The notes under the pieces were generated by a model. That model saw nothing but the letters and a program-made list of their open reading frames with translations. It was not told where the DNA came from and made no database searches. The position numbers were made by a program, and so were the translations under genes. Shown one piece after another: positions 7,974 through 17,261 of a DNA stretch of 64,000 bases. Within the stretch, counting starts at the first letter, position 1, and each line of letters starts with the position of its first letter. This stretch comes from Sphingomicrobium aestuariivivum (GTDB lineage: Bacteria; Pseudomonadota; Alphaproteobacteria; Sphingomonadales; Sphingomonadaceae): positions 1,054,001 through 1,118,000 of the forward strand of contig NZ_CP102629.1 of the NCBI RefSeq assembly GCF_024721585.1, given 5' to 3'.

Positions 7974-9463
7974 CTGCGCGAGAAACGCTGGCGCAATTGC
8001 GTGCGGGTCTGGCGCCAGCGCTGGCGCAGGCTCTTGCGCGCGAAGGGCTCGAACATGTCCTCGGTAGCCTCGGGATCGCCCAGCTCGTGATCGGCGATGA
8101 AATTCTCGGCGCCCGACAGGTCCTCGAGCTCGAGCCGCGTCAGCGTCTTGTCCTCGCCGCGCAAGGCCTCGATCACCCCGATCAGCCCGCGCTCCTCTTC
8201 CTCCGCTTTCGCCAAGGTATCGACGTCGACGCCGAGATGTTCGGCCATGAGATCGCGGCGCAGCGCGGTGATCGTCGCCTCATGACCCTTGCCCGCATTC
8301 TGGGGCAGTCCGCAGTCGACGATGACGTCGCACTCGCTGTCGAGGCCCATCGAGCGGTTGTTGAGATTGGCCGACCCCACCCGCAGGAAGCGGTCATCGA
8401 TGATCGCCACCTTGGCGTGGACATAGATGTCGGTGCCCGCCGCATTGACCGGCACATAGATGCGGAAATTCTCGCCGCCGGGTGAATTCATGATGGTCTG
8501 CATCAGCTTCTGGCGGGTGCCGTCCATCGCGATCTGCTCGAGCCAGCCGTCGGCGGTGCGCGGCATGACGAGGACGATCTCGGGCGGATCATCCTCGCTC
8601 AACCGCGTGCAGATGGCGGCGGCGACCTTCGGCGAGGTGAAATACTGGTTCTCGATATAGGCGAAGCGCTCGCACTTCTCGATCATGTCGATGACCAGCG
8701 CCTCGTTCTCGCGCACTTCCCCGACGTCCCCATATTCGGCGCGGGTGCGCGCGATGGCGACGTCGACATCGCGGAAATGCGGCTCGAGCCCGTCGGGCCA
8801 GTCGTCCTCGGCCTGGCGGACCGGCTCGAGATCGCGTGTCGTCGCCACCTTCCAGCGCTCGCGCCCGAGTTCGCCCAGTGCCCCCGCCACGGGCCCGCGC
8901 ATCAGCATGGTCACGTCGTGCCACGGATCATAGGGCTTGCCGTTGGGGGTGGTGCGGCACGGATCCTCGGGCCTGTGCTCGCGCGTGTCCCAGCGCCTGA
9001 GCCCGATATCGATGCCCCCGCAGGCGGCGAGGCTCTCGTCGATGACGACGATCTTCTGGTGATGGCTGCACCCCTTGGGATGCGAACTGTCGAACTTGAG
9101 GCGGATCGGTTTTGCCAGCCACCAGCGAAACAGCCAATAGGTCGCACGCACCGACAGGAACTGCTTCAGCGCCCCGAAATTCCATTTGAGCACGTCGATC
9201 TGGCGCGTCGGCTTCTCGCGTGCCAGGTCGAGGAAGAAGTGACCGAGGCTGGCGTGATAGCTCCCCTCGCGATCGGGGGCGAGGCTGATGCGCGTGTCGA
9301 AGTCCCAGCCGACGATGAAGATGCGCTCGCTCGCGCGCTGCATCGCCTCGGCGATGATGCGGTAATAGTCGGCGGCATCGACGATCATCCGGGCCTCGGT
9401 GGCCCGTTCGATCCGCCAGCAATTGCGCCCCACCGCGACGATCGGTTGGATGTCGTTACTCAC
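7970..9463 (-). CDS. phospholipase D / cardiolipin-synthase-like protein
   Basis: A protein of 497 residues with two HKD motifs: HHQKIVVID with His135, Lys137 and Asp142, and HAKVAIID with His349, Lys351 and Asp356, followed by the typical GSANLNNRSMGLDSE. These make the paired active site of the PLD superfamily, which hydrolyses or transfers phosphatidyl groups. There is no N-terminal membrane helix, unlike classical cardiolipin synthases, so a soluble or peripheral phospholipase D is more likely. The GTG at 9463 is taken as start because the sequence upstream is not PLD-like and runs into the divergent rsmE promoter region; no good Shine-Dalgarno supports it. The C-terminal 60 residues are charged and Arg-rich. 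Confidence 0.85.
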   Translation of the reverse strand: MSNDIQPIVAVGRNCWRIERATEARMIVDAADYYRIIAEAMQRASERIFIVGWDFDTRISLAPDREGSYHASLGHFFLDLAREKPTRQIDVLKWNFGALKQFLSVRATYWLFRWWLAKPIRLKFDSSHPKGCSHHQKIVVIDESLAACGGIDIGLRRWDTREHRPEDPCRTTPNGKPYDPWHDVTMLMRGPVAGALGELGRERWKVATTRDLEPVRQAEDDWPDGLEPHFRDVDVAIARTRAEYGDVGEVRENEALVIDMIEKCERFAYIENQYFTSPKVAAAICTRLSEDDPPEIVLVMPRTADGWLEQIAMDGTRQKLMQTIMNSPGGENFRIYVPVNAAGTDIYVHAKVAIIDDRFLRVGSANLNNRSMGLDSECDVIVDCGLPQNAGKGHEATITALRRDLMAEHLGVDVDTLAKAEEEERGLIGVIEALRGEDKTLTRLELEDLSGAENFIADHELGDPEATEDMFEPFARKSLRQRWRQTRTQLRQRFSRS

Positions 9464-9520
9464 GCGTACCCAAATCCACGGGCTTGCCGCTGCGTTCCAT
9501 TGCCGCCTAGAAACCGTCTC

Positions 9521-10261
9521 ATGCCTGCCACTCCCGCCTGGCCGCCCGAGAGCCTGCCCCGCCTTTACGTCACCGCCCCCCTCGCCGAGGGCGCCGAGTT
9601 CGAGCTCGACAAGTCGCAGGCCCATTATGTCGGTACGGTGATGCGGCGGAAGCCGGGCGATGCGCTCCTCCTGTTCGACGGCGCGAACGGCGAATGGCGC
9701 GGCGAAGTGGTCGAGGCGGGCAAGAAGCGCGTGCGCCTGCGGGTGACGGGAAAGACCCGCCCGCAGGAAGCGCCCACCGGCCTCACCCTCGCCTTCGCGC
9801 CGATCAAGAAGCAGCGCATCGACTTCCTCGTCGAAAAAGCGGTCGAGCTGGGCGTCGAGACGCTCCAGCCGATCCTCACCCAACGCACCATCGCGGGCCG
9901 CGTCGGCGAGGATCGCATCCGCGCGCATATCGTCGAGGCCGCAGAGCAGTGCGGGCGCACCGCCATCGCCGAGCTGAGGGAACCGGTCCGGCTGAAAAAG
10001 TGGCTGATCGAACGGCCCCGCACGCCCCTCTATTTCGCCGACGAGACGGGCGGCGCGCCTGCCCTCGAGAGCTTCAGGCCCGCCCCCGCGACCATCCTCA
10101 TCGGCCCCGAGGGCGGTTTCACCGACGAGGAGCGCGCGATGATCCGCGCCGGGGAAGGCGCCGTCGCGATCAGCCTCGGCCCGCGCATCCTGCGCGCCGA
10201 GACGGCGGCCCTCGCGGCGGTCGCCGCCTATATGGCGTCGGCGGGAGACTGGCGCCAATAG
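9521..10261 (+). CDS. rsmE: 16S rRNA (uracil1498-N3)-methyltransferase RsmE
   Basis: A protein of 246 residues. An N-terminal PUA-like domain (about 1-80) is followed by a SPOUT methyltransferase domain with the knot motifs AFAPIKKQRIDFLVEKAVELGV, LIGPEGGFTDEE and SLGPRILRAETA. These are diagnostic of RsmE, which methylates U1498 in helix 44 of 16S rRNA using S-adenosylmethionine. It is immediately upstream of gshA (40 bp gap), an order I recall from other alphaproteobacteria. Confidence 0.95.
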   Translation: MPATPAWPPESLPRLYVTAPLAEGAEFELDKSQAHYVGTVMRRKPGDALLLFDGANGEWRGEVVEAGKKRVRLRVTGKTRPQEAPTGLTLAFAPIKKQRIDFLVEKAVELGVETLQPILTQRTIAGRVGEDRIRAHIVEAAEQCGRTAIAELREPVRLKKWLIERPRTPLYFADETGGAPALESFRPAPATILIGPEGGFTDEERAMIRAGEGAVAISLGPRILRAETAALAAVAAYMASAGDWRQ

Positions 10262-10301
10262 TGGCTTTTCGCGTTCCGTCGGCTGCGCTAGGGCGGGCGC
10301 C

Positions 10302-11672
10302 ATGACGACGCGCACCGACCTGTCCGCCAGCCCGACCATCGAGAGCCGCGAAGACCTGCTCTCCCTGTTTTCCGGCGGCGAGAAGCCCGCGAGCGACTGG
10401 CGCATCGGCACCGAGCACGAGAAATTCGTCTATCATGTCGGGGATCACCGCGCGCCGAGCTGGGAAGAGGAAGGCGGCATCCGCGATCTCCTCACCGCCC
10501 TGACCGAATATGGCTGGCAGCCCGTGATCGAGGGCGGCAAGCTCATCGCGCTGACCGGCGATGACGGCACCGTCAGCCTCGAACCCTCGGGCCAGCTCGA
10601 ACTGTCGGGCGCCGCATTGGAGCATCTCCACCAGACCTGCGCCGAGGCGGGCCGCCACCTCAAGCAGGTCAAGGCCGTTGGCGAGAAATTGGGCCTCGGC
10701 TTCCTCGGCCTTGGCATGTGGCCCGACAAGGCACGCGATGATCTCTCGTGGATGCCCAAGGCGCGCTACGGCATCATGCGCCGCTACATGCCGACCAAGG
10801 GCGACCTCGGGCTCGACATGATGCAGCGCACCTGCACCATCCAGGTCAATCTCGACTATTCGTCCGAAGCCGACATGGTGAAGAAATTCCGCGTCGGCCT
10901 CGCGCTCCAGCCCGTGGCCACCGCGCTGTTCGCCAATTCGCCCTTCACGGAAGGGCGTCCCAACGGCTTCCTCAGCTTCCGGTCGCACATCTGGACCGAC
11001 ACCGACGCCGACCGCACCGGCATGCTGCCCTTCGTCTTCGAGGAGGGCTTCGGCTACGAGCGCTGGTGCGACTATGCGCTGGGCGTGCCGATGTATTTCG
11101 TTTTCCGCGACGGCCATTATCACGACGTGGCGGGCAAGAGCTTCCGCGACTTCCTCGACGGGCGCCTCGAAGGCCTCGAGGGCGAAAAGCCCACCCGCGC
11201 CGACTGGACCGACCACCTGTCGACCATCTTCCCGGAGGTGCGCCTCAAGAGCTTCCTCGAGATGCGCGGTGCCGACGGCGGCCCGTGGAACCGCATCTGC
11301 GCGCTGCCCGCCCTGTGGGTCGGCCTCCTTTATGACGGCCCCACGCTCGATGCGGCGTGGGACCTGTGCAAGGACTGGAGCCTCGAGGAGCGCGAACGCT
11401 TGCGCGCCGACGTTCCCAAGATGGGACTGCGCACCCCCGTCCCCGGTTTCGGCACGATGCAGCAGTTGGCCGAGCGGGTCGTCGAGCTGGCGAACGAGGG
11501 CCTGCGCGCCCGCGCCCGCACCAATGCGGCGGGCGACGACGAGACCGGATTCCTCGATCCCCTGCGAGAAATCATCGCCCGGGGGCAGAGCCCCGCCGAC
11601 CGCCTGCTGGCCTGCTACCATGGCGAGTGGAACGGCTCGGTCGAGCCCGTCTACGGCGACCAAAGCTTCTGA
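10302..11672 (+). CDS. gshA: glutamate-cysteine ligase (plant/alphaproteobacterial type)
   Basis: A protein of 456 residues, the length of the plant-like class of GshA. It contains GTEHEKFVYH near residue 30, LEPSGQLELSG near 88, and the central RYGIMRRYMPTKGDLGLDMM segment that places the active site. The enzyme joins glutamate and cysteine, the first and rate-limiting step of glutathione synthesis in the cytosol. Plant-type enzymes carry redox-active cysteines; here Cys residues occur (for example MQRTCTIQ and WNRICALP) but I cannot assign a regulatory disulfide. A glutathione S-transferase at 52.4 kb would use the product. It is followed by two tandem hairpins. Confidence 0.95.
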   Translation: MTTRTDLSASPTIESREDLLSLFSGGEKPASDWRIGTEHEKFVYHVGDHRAPSWEEEGGIRDLLTALTEYGWQPVIEGGKLIALTGDDGTVSLEPSGQLELSGAALEHLHQTCAEAGRHLKQVKAVGEKLGLGFLGLGMWPDKARDDLSWMPKARYGIMRRYMPTKGDLGLDMMQRTCTIQVNLDYSSEADMVKKFRVGLALQPVATALFANSPFTEGRPNGFLSFRSHIWTDTDADRTGMLPFVFEEGFGYERWCDYALGVPMYFVFRDGHYHDVAGKSFRDFLDGRLEGLEGEKPTRADWTDHLSTIFPEVRLKSFLEMRGADGGPWNRICALPALWVGLLYDGPTLDAAWDLCKDWSLEERERLRADVPKMGLRTPVPGFGTMQQLAERVVELANEGLRARARTNAAGDDETGFLDPLREIIARGQSPADRLLACYHGEWNGSVEPVYGDQSF

Positions 11673-11676
11673 TATC

Positions 11677-11713
11677 GCATCGAAAAAGCGATGCATGTCG
11701 GCAACGCGACATG
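11677..11713. repeat. two tandem hairpins downstream of gshA
   Basis: First dyad GCATCG/CGATGC (11677-11694, loop of six) and second dyad CATGTCG/CGACATG (11694-11713, loop of six) share one base and start four bases after the gshA stop. There is no long T-run, only AATATTT after the second. They may stop gshA transcription or serve as operators for the downstream receptor gene. Confidence 0.45.
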
Positions 11714-11741
11714 AATATTTCACCGTGATGTCAGCTGCTTG

Positions 11742-11769
11742 TTGACTCTCGACTAGTCTCGTCTAGAGC
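11742..11769 (+). promoter_or_regulatory. candidate sigma-70-type promoter of the TonB-dependent receptor gene
   Basis: TTGACT (-35) with a 16-base spacer to TAGAGC (-10), about 65 bp before the start codon. The spacer contains the palindrome GACTAGTC, which could be an operator. The -10 is weak but similar to that before tRNA-Leu in this window. Confidence 0.4.
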
Positions 11770-11834
11770 GCCCGAAGCATCGGGACCGGCGCGGGGGCCG
11801 GACCCTTCAAACCTCTGAGATGGGGAAGAATTCG

Positions 11835-14114
11835 ATGCGCCGCTTTTCGAAAATGATTTCGCTTACCGCCATGGCCACCGCCACGGCGTTCGCCGCCACG
11901 CCCGTGCACGCACAGGTGACCGGTGATGATGACACGATGATCGAGGATGCCGAGGAAGGCATCGGCGTCATCGTCATCACCGCACAGCGCCGCGAGGAAA
12001 ACCTGCAGGACGTGCCGATCTCGGTCGCGACCGTGGGCGACGACACGCTGGCCGCGATCAACGCGGGCGGTGCCGACATCCGCGGCCTCGCCGGCCGCGT
12101 GCCCAGCCTCAACATCGAAAGCTCCTTCGGGCGCACCTTCCCGCGTTTCTACATCCGCGGCCTCGGCAACACCGACTTCGACCTCAATGCCTCGCAGCCG
12201 GTCAGCCTCGTCTATGACGAAGTCGTCCTCGAGAACCCGATCCTCAAGGGCTTCCCGGTGTTCGACGTCGATCGCGTCGAAGTCCTTCGCGGGCCGCAGG
12301 GCACGCTGTTCGGCCGCAACACGCCGGCCGGCATCGTCAAGTTCGACACGGTGAAGCCCGGCTTCACCGCCGAGAATTTCGCCAAGGCCAGCTGGGCCAG
12401 CTACAACACGCTGACCGCCGAAGCCGGCGTCGGCGCGACCCTCTCGGACGACGTCTCGATCCGCGTCTCGGGTCTCTACCAGCACCGTGACGACTGGATC
12501 GACAATGTCGATACGCCGCGTCGCAATGACCTCGAAGGCTATGACGATTATGCCGCGCGCGTGCAGCTCCTCATCGAGCCGAGCGACGTCGCCTCGCTGC
12601 GCCTGACCGCGCAGGCCCGCCGCCAGGACGGTTCGGCCCGCGTCTTCCGCGCCAATCTGTTCAACACCGGTTCGAACGAGCTGGTCGGCGTCGACGGCGG
12701 CGAGTTCGTCCGCTCGGAAGTGCGTGCCGACGGCATCAACTACCAGGCGCTGAACAATTTCAACGTCGCCGCCCACTTCGACTATGACTTCGGGCCGGTC
12801 ACCCTTTACTCGATCTCGAGCTACTGGGGCGGCAACCTCGAGAGCCGCGGCGACATCGACGGCGGCTTCGGCAATGCCTTCACCGCCGACATGGGCCCGG
12901 GCTTCATCCCCTTCTCGGCGCAGAGCCAGGACAACATCCCCTCGCTCGACCAGTTCACGCAGGAAATCCGCATCGCCTCGAACAATGACGGCGGTCTCGG
13001 CTACCAGGCGGGTGTCTTCTACTTCAACGAGAAGCTGGACATCGAGAGCATCGACTTCGGCGGCCCGCAGGAAACCGCTCCGGCGGCGATCGTCAACCAG
13101 CGCCAGGACGCCGACGCGCTCGGCATCTTCGGCAGCGTGAACTACGCCTTCGACAACGGTTTCACCGTCCAGGGCGGCGCGCGCTACAATTTCGACGATA
13201 AGACCCTCATGGCCGAGCGCGAATTCGACCTGCGCCCCGGCTTCATCGGTGGTGGCCCGGTCCCCGCCGAAACGCTGTCGGCCGATGACGAAGTCCTGAC
13301 CTGGGACGTCAGCGGCGTCTACGAGGTCAATGACGACGTCAACGTCTTCGCCCGCGTCGCCAAGGGCTATCGCGCTCCCTCGCTCCAGGGCCGCATCCTG
13401 TTCGACCGCGACCTGTCGATGGCGAGCAGCGAGACGACCATGAGCTACGAAGCCGGCGTCAAGACCAGCTTCGATGCGGTCATGTTCAACCTCACCGGCT
13501 ACCTGTTCAAGACCGACGACCTCCAGCTGTCGGCGGTCGGTGGCGGCACCAACGCCAACCTGCTCCTCAATGCGGACCAGGTCGACGGTGCGGGCTTCGA
13601 GGCCGAACTGATGGCGCGTCCCGCTCGTGGCCTGACGCTCACCGCGGGTGTCTCGTACAACTCGGCCAAGATCGACGATCCCGATCTGGTCGTCGAAACC
13701 TGCGGTGCGGCCTGCACCGTGACCGACGACATCTTCGCCCCCGCGGCGCCCTTCCAGCCGGCCATCGTCTACATCGACGGCAACCAGCTGCCGCAGGCAC
13801 CCGAGTGGACCGCCAACTGGACCGCGGGCTACGAATTCCCGATCACGGCCGACGGCGACCTCTACGTCTTCACCGACTGGTACTATCGCTCGAAGATCAA
13901 CTTCTTCCTCTACGAAGCCGTTGAATTCTCGGACGACAACCTGCTCGAAGGCGGCCTTCGCATCGGCTACAAGACCGCCGACTTCGACGTCGCGGTCTTC
14001 GCCCGCAACATCCTCGACGACCAGTCGGCGGTGGGCGCGATCGACTTCAACAACCTCACCGGTTTCGTCAACGAACCGCGCATCATCGGCGCGGAACTCG
14101 GCGTGAACTTCTAA
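11835..14114 (+). CDS. TonB-dependent outer membrane receptor
   Basis: A protein of 759 residues. A signal peptide of about 27 residues (ending in PVHAQ) is followed by a TonB-box-like segment IVITAQRREENLQDVPISV and the plug domain with RIYIRGLG-like FYIRGLGN and VEVLRGPQGTLFGRN. The rest is a 22-strand barrel ending in the usual aromatic C-terminus (LGVNF). Such receptors import siderophores, vitamin B12 or plant- and algae-derived compounds across the outer membrane, driven by TonB-ExbB-ExbD. The substrate cannot be told; no transporter or regulator gene is adjacent. I prefer the ATG at 11835 because GGGGAAG lies six bases ahead of it; an in-frame ATG at 11820 overlaps that site. Ends in a strong terminator. 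Confidence 0.92.
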   Translation: MRRFSKMISLTAMATATAFAATPVHAQVTGDDDTMIEDAEEGIGVIVITAQRREENLQDVPISVATVGDDTLAAINAGGADIRGLAGRVPSLNIESSFGRTFPRFYIRGLGNTDFDLNASQPVSLVYDEVVLENPILKGFPVFDVDRVEVLRGPQGTLFGRNTPAGIVKFDTVKPGFTAENFAKASWASYNTLTAEAGVGATLSDDVSIRVSGLYQHRDDWIDNVDTPRRNDLEGYDDYAARVQLLIEPSDVASLRLTAQARRQDGSARVFRANLFNTGSNELVGVDGGEFVRSEVRADGINYQALNNFNVAAHFDYDFGPVTLYSISSYWGGNLESRGDIDGGFGNAFTADMGPGFIPFSAQSQDNIPSLDQFTQEIRIASNNDGGLGYQAGVFYFNEKLDIESIDFGGPQETAPAAIVNQRQDADALGIFGSVNYAFDNGFTVQGGARYNFDDKTLMAEREFDLRPGFIGGGPVPAETLSADDEVLTWDVSGVYEVNDDVNVFARVAKGYRAPSLQGRILFDRDLSMASSETTMSYEAGVKTSFDAVMFNLTGYLFKTDDLQLSAVGGGTNANLLLNADQVDGAGFEAELMARPARGLTLTAGVSYNSAKIDDPDLVVETCGAACTVTDDIFAPAAPFQPAIVYIDGNQLPQAPEWTANWTAGYEFPITADGDLYVFTDWYYRSKINFFLYEAVEFSDDNLLEGGLRIGYKTADFDVAVFARNILDDQSAVGAIDFNNLTGFVNEPRIIGAELGVNF

Positions 14115-14141
14115 GCGGCGCAAAACTCCGCTAGGCAATCG

Positions 14142-14170
14142 GGGCGGGCTCTTCGGAGCCCGCCCTTTTT
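14142..14170 (+). terminator. Rho-independent terminator of the TonB-dependent receptor gene
   Basis: Perfect 10-bp GC-rich stem (GGGCGGGCTC/GAGCCCGCCC) closed by a TTCG tetraloop and followed by five T. It lies 27 bases after the receptor stop codon and only 15 bases before the iminopeptidase start, so the two genes are separate transcription units or the second depends on read-through. Confidence 0.92.
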
Positions 14171-14185
14171 GTATTGGAGACCCGC

Positions 14186-15139
14186 ATGACCGAACGCCGC
14201 ACCCTCTATCCGATCGTGGAGCCTTACGAGAGCGGCCACATGGACGTCGGCGACGGTCATTCCATCTATTACGAGCGCGTCGGCACGCCCGGCGCCAAGC
14301 CCGCCGTCTTCCTCCATGGTGGCCCGGGTGGCGGCATCGGCCCCTCGCACCGCGGCCAGTGGAACCCCGAGAAATATGACGTCCTCCTGTTCGAACAGCG
14401 CGGCTGCGGGCGCTCCACCCCCTTCGCCAGCCTCGAGAACAACACCACGCAGGACCTCATCGCCGACATCGAGAAGCTCCGGACACACTGCGGCCATGAC
14501 AAATGGCAGGTGTTTGGCGGCAGCTGGGGCTCGACCTTGAGCCTTGCCTATGCCGAGGCGCATCCCGACCGCGCCACCGAGATCATCCTGCGCGGCATCT
14601 TCTTCGGCGAGGACTATGAATATGGCTGGCTGTTCAAATATGGCGCCAGCGAGATCTATCCCGACGAGTTCGACCGCTTCCTCTCGGTCCTGCCGCCCGA
14701 GGGCCGCGACGATCCCATCACCGCCTTCCACCATATCCTGACGGGCGATGACGAAGCGAAGAAGCTCGAGGCCGCGCGCGCCTGGTCGCGCTGGGAAGCG
14801 GTGACCGTTACCCTGCTTCCCAACGAGGACGTGATGGCGCACATGCAGGACGCCGATCAGGCGATCGCGATGGCGCGGATCGAGAACCACTATATGCGCC
14901 ACCACTGCTTCCTCGAGGAAGGCCAGATCCTGCGCGACGTCCACAAGATCCGGCACATCCCCGGCGTGATCGTGCAGGGCCGCCACGACAGCTGCACCCC
15001 GCCGCGCTCGGCGTGGGAGCTGAAGAAGGCCTGGCCCGAGGTCGACCTCCAGATCATCCCCGACGGCAGCCACAATTATGCCGAGCCCGGCATCCTCGAC
15101 GGCCTCATCCGCGCCACCGACCGGTTCGCCGACCGATGA
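14186..15139 (+). CDS. pip: proline iminopeptidase (alpha/beta hydrolase, S33)
   Basis: A protein of 317 residues. The oxyanion-hole motif HGGPGGG is at about 44-50, the nucleophile elbow GGSWGS with Ser113, and the GRHDSCTPP and DGSHNYAEPG segments near the C-terminus supply the Asp and His of the triad. GGPGG plus GGSWGS is typical of prolyl aminopeptidases, which remove N-terminal proline from peptides in the cytosol. The ATG at 14186 follows GGAGA by six bases; the TTG at 14174 is rejected. The stop overlaps the next gene's ATG (ATGA). Confidence 0.93.
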   Translation: MTERRTLYPIVEPYESGHMDVGDGHSIYYERVGTPGAKPAVFLHGGPGGGIGPSHRGQWNPEKYDVLLFEQRGCGRSTPFASLENNTTQDLIADIEKLRTHCGHDKWQVFGGSWGSTLSLAYAEAHPDRATEIILRGIFFGEDYEYGWLFKYGASEIYPDEFDRFLSVLPPEGRDDPITAFHHILTGDDEAKKLEAARAWSRWEAVTVTLLPNEDVMAHMQDADQAIAMARIENHYMRHHCFLEEGQILRDVHKIRHIPGVIVQGRHDSCTPPRSAWELKKAWPEVDLQIIPDGSHNYAEPGILDGLIRATDRFADR

Positions 15140-15480
15140 ACGTCGGTGCCACCGTGGCCACGTCGGCCGCCACCACCGCCGCCATCGCGGCCGCGGCGCA
15201 GCAGAAAAAGGTGCTCGACACGCTGAAAGGCGCGGGTGCCCTGCGCCCCGCCGATGCGATCGCGCTCCGCACCGAGAAGAAGGGCGAGGCGCATACGGTC
15301 AAGGCGCTGCACAAGGCGGGCTTCATCGGCCGCACCGCCGGCGGGCATTATTATCTGACGCCAAAGGGTATCGAGCGACAGGAGGCCAAGCCCCCGCCGG
15401 CGGGCAAGGTGCTGCTCGTCATCGGCGTGGTGCTGATGGTCGCGCTCGGCATCATCGGCGCGGCGCTCGCCTTTTCCTAG
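15136..15480 (+). CDS. small protein with C-terminal membrane helix, unknown function
   Basis: A protein of 114 residues. The N-terminus is Ala/Thr-rich, the middle (about 30-85) looks like a small winged-helix-type fold (KVLDTLKGAGALRPADAIAL, then LHKAGFIGRTAGGHYYLTPKGIER), and residues about 92-113 are a hydrophobic helix. Its ATG overlaps the iminopeptidase stop by four bases, so translation is coupled. Its stop overlaps the convergent ligD stop. The middle segment resembles DNA-binding wHTH proteins, but this is only a visual impression and no family is assigned. Confidence 0.6.
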   Translation: MNVGATVATSAATTAAIAAAAQQKKVLDTLKGAGALRPADAIALRTEKKGEAHTVKALHKAGFIGRTAGGHYYLTPKGIERQEAKPPPAGKVLLVIGVVLMVALGIIGAALAFS

Positions 15481-17261
15481 AGGTCGGGCAGCGACTGGCG
15501 CGCCTCGCCCCAGCCGCCCAGCCGCTCGGCATGGACCAGCAGCTTCCCGAGGTCGGTGACATGCCAGTCGCCGCCGCTCGTCGCTGACGCAAGCTCGTCC
15601 CACGTCACCGGCACCGCCACCGGCGCGCCTTCCCGCGCCCGTGCCGAATAGGGCATCACCGCCGTCGCGCCGCGCTGGTTCCTGAGCCAGTCGATGAAGA
15701 TCTTCCCGCCGCGCTTGGCCTTGCGAATGTTGGCCGTGAACTGGTCGGGTCGGTCCTGCGCCAGCGCCCGCGCGAAGCGTTCGGCGAAGCTTTTGACTGC
15801 TGGCCACTCGGCGCTGGCATCGAGCGGGGCGACGACATGCACGCCCTTGCCGCCGGTCAGCATCGGCCAGCTCTCCAGCCCCATCTCCTTCAGGATGTCG
15901 CGGACCGTGACGGCCGCTGCCTTCACCGCCTCGAAATCGAGCCCCTCGTCGGGGTCGAAATCGAACACCAGCCGGTCTGGCGCCTCCAGCGCGTGGTTGC
16001 GGCTGCCCCAGCCGTGGAATTCGATCGTCCCCATCTGCGCGCATTGGACGAGGCCCTTGGCGTCCTCGACCCACAGATAGTCCTCGATGTCGCCGTCCTT
16101 CTCGCGGATCGGCACCCCATGCACCGCATCGCCGAGAGCATCGGGACCGTGTTTCTGGAAGAAGCAGCTCTTCGCCCGCCCCTGCGGACAGCGCACCAGC
16201 GTCAGCGGGCGCCTTGCCGCATGGTCGAGCAGCAGCGGCGCGATGGCGGCATAATAATCGGCGAGCTGGCCTTTGGTGACGCCTGCTTGCGGAAAGATCA
16301 TCCGGTCCGCGCTCGTGACCTTCACGCCCGTCGTCTCCGCGGTCGGCAGCGCCACCTCGCGCTTCACCTCCTTGGCGGGCTTGTCCGAACGCAGCCCGAG
16401 AAAGCTTGGATGTCGCAGCGTCCCCGCGCTCGTGAATTCGGCAAAGGCGATCTCGGCGACCAGCCTGGGCGTGACCCAATGCGCCTCCTGCGCCTCGCCC
16501 TTCGGCACCTCGAGCGGCGGCGTCTTGCGCGCGAGCCGCTCGAGTTTCTTTTTCAAGCCCACCATCGTCTCATGGTCGAAGCCCGTGCCGACCTTGCCCG
16601 CATAGCGCAGTCCCCCGCCCTCGTTCACCGCGAGCAGGAGCGAGCGAAAGGGCCGCGCCTTCTTGTCGCTATTGGCCCAGCCGACGATGACGAACTCCTG
16701 CCGGTTGATGCATTTCACCTTGAGCCAGTCGCGCGTGCGGCGGTGGCGATAGGGCGCATCGGCGCGCTTGGCGATGATCCCCTCCCCGCCTTCGCGGCAC
16801 ACCGCCTCGAGCATCGCCTCGCCCCCGCCCGCAACATGCTCGGCGTAGAAAAGCGGGCTCTCGGCCCCTTTCATCAACGCTTCCAGCCGCGCCTTGCGCT
16901 CAAGGTTGGTGAGGGCAGCGAGGTCCTCCCCCGCCTCCTCGATCAGGTCGAAGGCGAAAAAGACGATGTCCTTGCCGCCATGCTTCAGCGCCCGCTGCAA
17001 GGCGCCGAAATCGGGCTGGCCGTTCCTGCCCAGCACGACCGCCTCGCCGTCGACGAGGCAATTCTCGGGAAACTGCTTGCCCGCCGCCGCGACCAGCCCC
17101 GCGAACCGGTCGGACCAGTCCTTGCCATTCTTGGTCCACGCCACCCCCTCGCCGGTGTCGAGCAGGATCCGATAGCCGTCATATTTATATTCGAAGATCC
17201 AGTCCCCGCTCGTGGGCACATGGTCGCTGAGCGTCGCCTTTTGCGGCGGGCGGTAGCTCAA
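15477..17261 (-). CDS. ligD: LigD-type ATP-dependent DNA ligase-polymerase without phosphoesterase domain
   Basis: A protein of 594 residues with two of the three LigD modules. The ligase domain (about 1-300) has KYDGYR with the adenylated Lys26, DGEAVV, and DWLKVKC. The archaeo-eukaryotic-primase-type polymerase domain (about 312-590) has FDFDPDEG with catalytic Asp at 434 and 436. The N-terminal 3'-phosphoesterase domain of longer LigD proteins is absent: the protein begins where the ligase domain usually begins. The start is a TTG overlapping the Ku stop (TTGA), so it should be translationally coupled to ku. With Ku it carries out non-homologous end joining of double-strand breaks. Confidence 0.93.
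   Translation of the reverse strand: MSYRPPQKATLSDHVPTSGDWIFEYKYDGYRILLDTGEGVAWTKNGKDWSDRFAGLVAAAGKQFPENCLVDGEAVVLGRNGQPDFGALQRALKHGGKDIVFFAFDLIEEAGEDLAALTNLERKARLEALMKGAESPLFYAEHVAGGGEAMLEAVCREGGEGIIAKRADAPYRHRRTRDWLKVKCINRQEFVIVGWANSDKKARPFRSLLLAVNEGGGLRYAGKVGTGFDHETMVGLKKKLERLARKTPPLEVPKGEAQEAHWVTPRLVAEIAFAEFTSAGTLRHPSFLGLRSDKPAKEVKREVALPTAETTGVKVTSADRMIFPQAGVTKGQLADYYAAIAPLLLDHAARRPLTLVRCPQGRAKSCFFQKHGPDALGDAVHGVPIREKDGDIEDYLWVEDAKGLVQCAQMGTIEFHGWGSRNHALEAPDRLVFDFDPDEGLDFEAVKAAAVTVRDILKEMGLESWPMLTGGKGVHVVAPLDASAEWPAVKSFAERFARALAQDRPDQFTANIRKAKRGGKIFIDWLRNQRGATAVMPYSARAREGAPVAVPVTWDELASATSGGDWHVTDLGKLLVHAERLGGWGEARQSLPDL

Noticed and set aside
10170-11723. Possible long minus-strand gene opposite gshA
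   Set aside because: It is antisense to the conserved GshA domain and has no recognisable motif.
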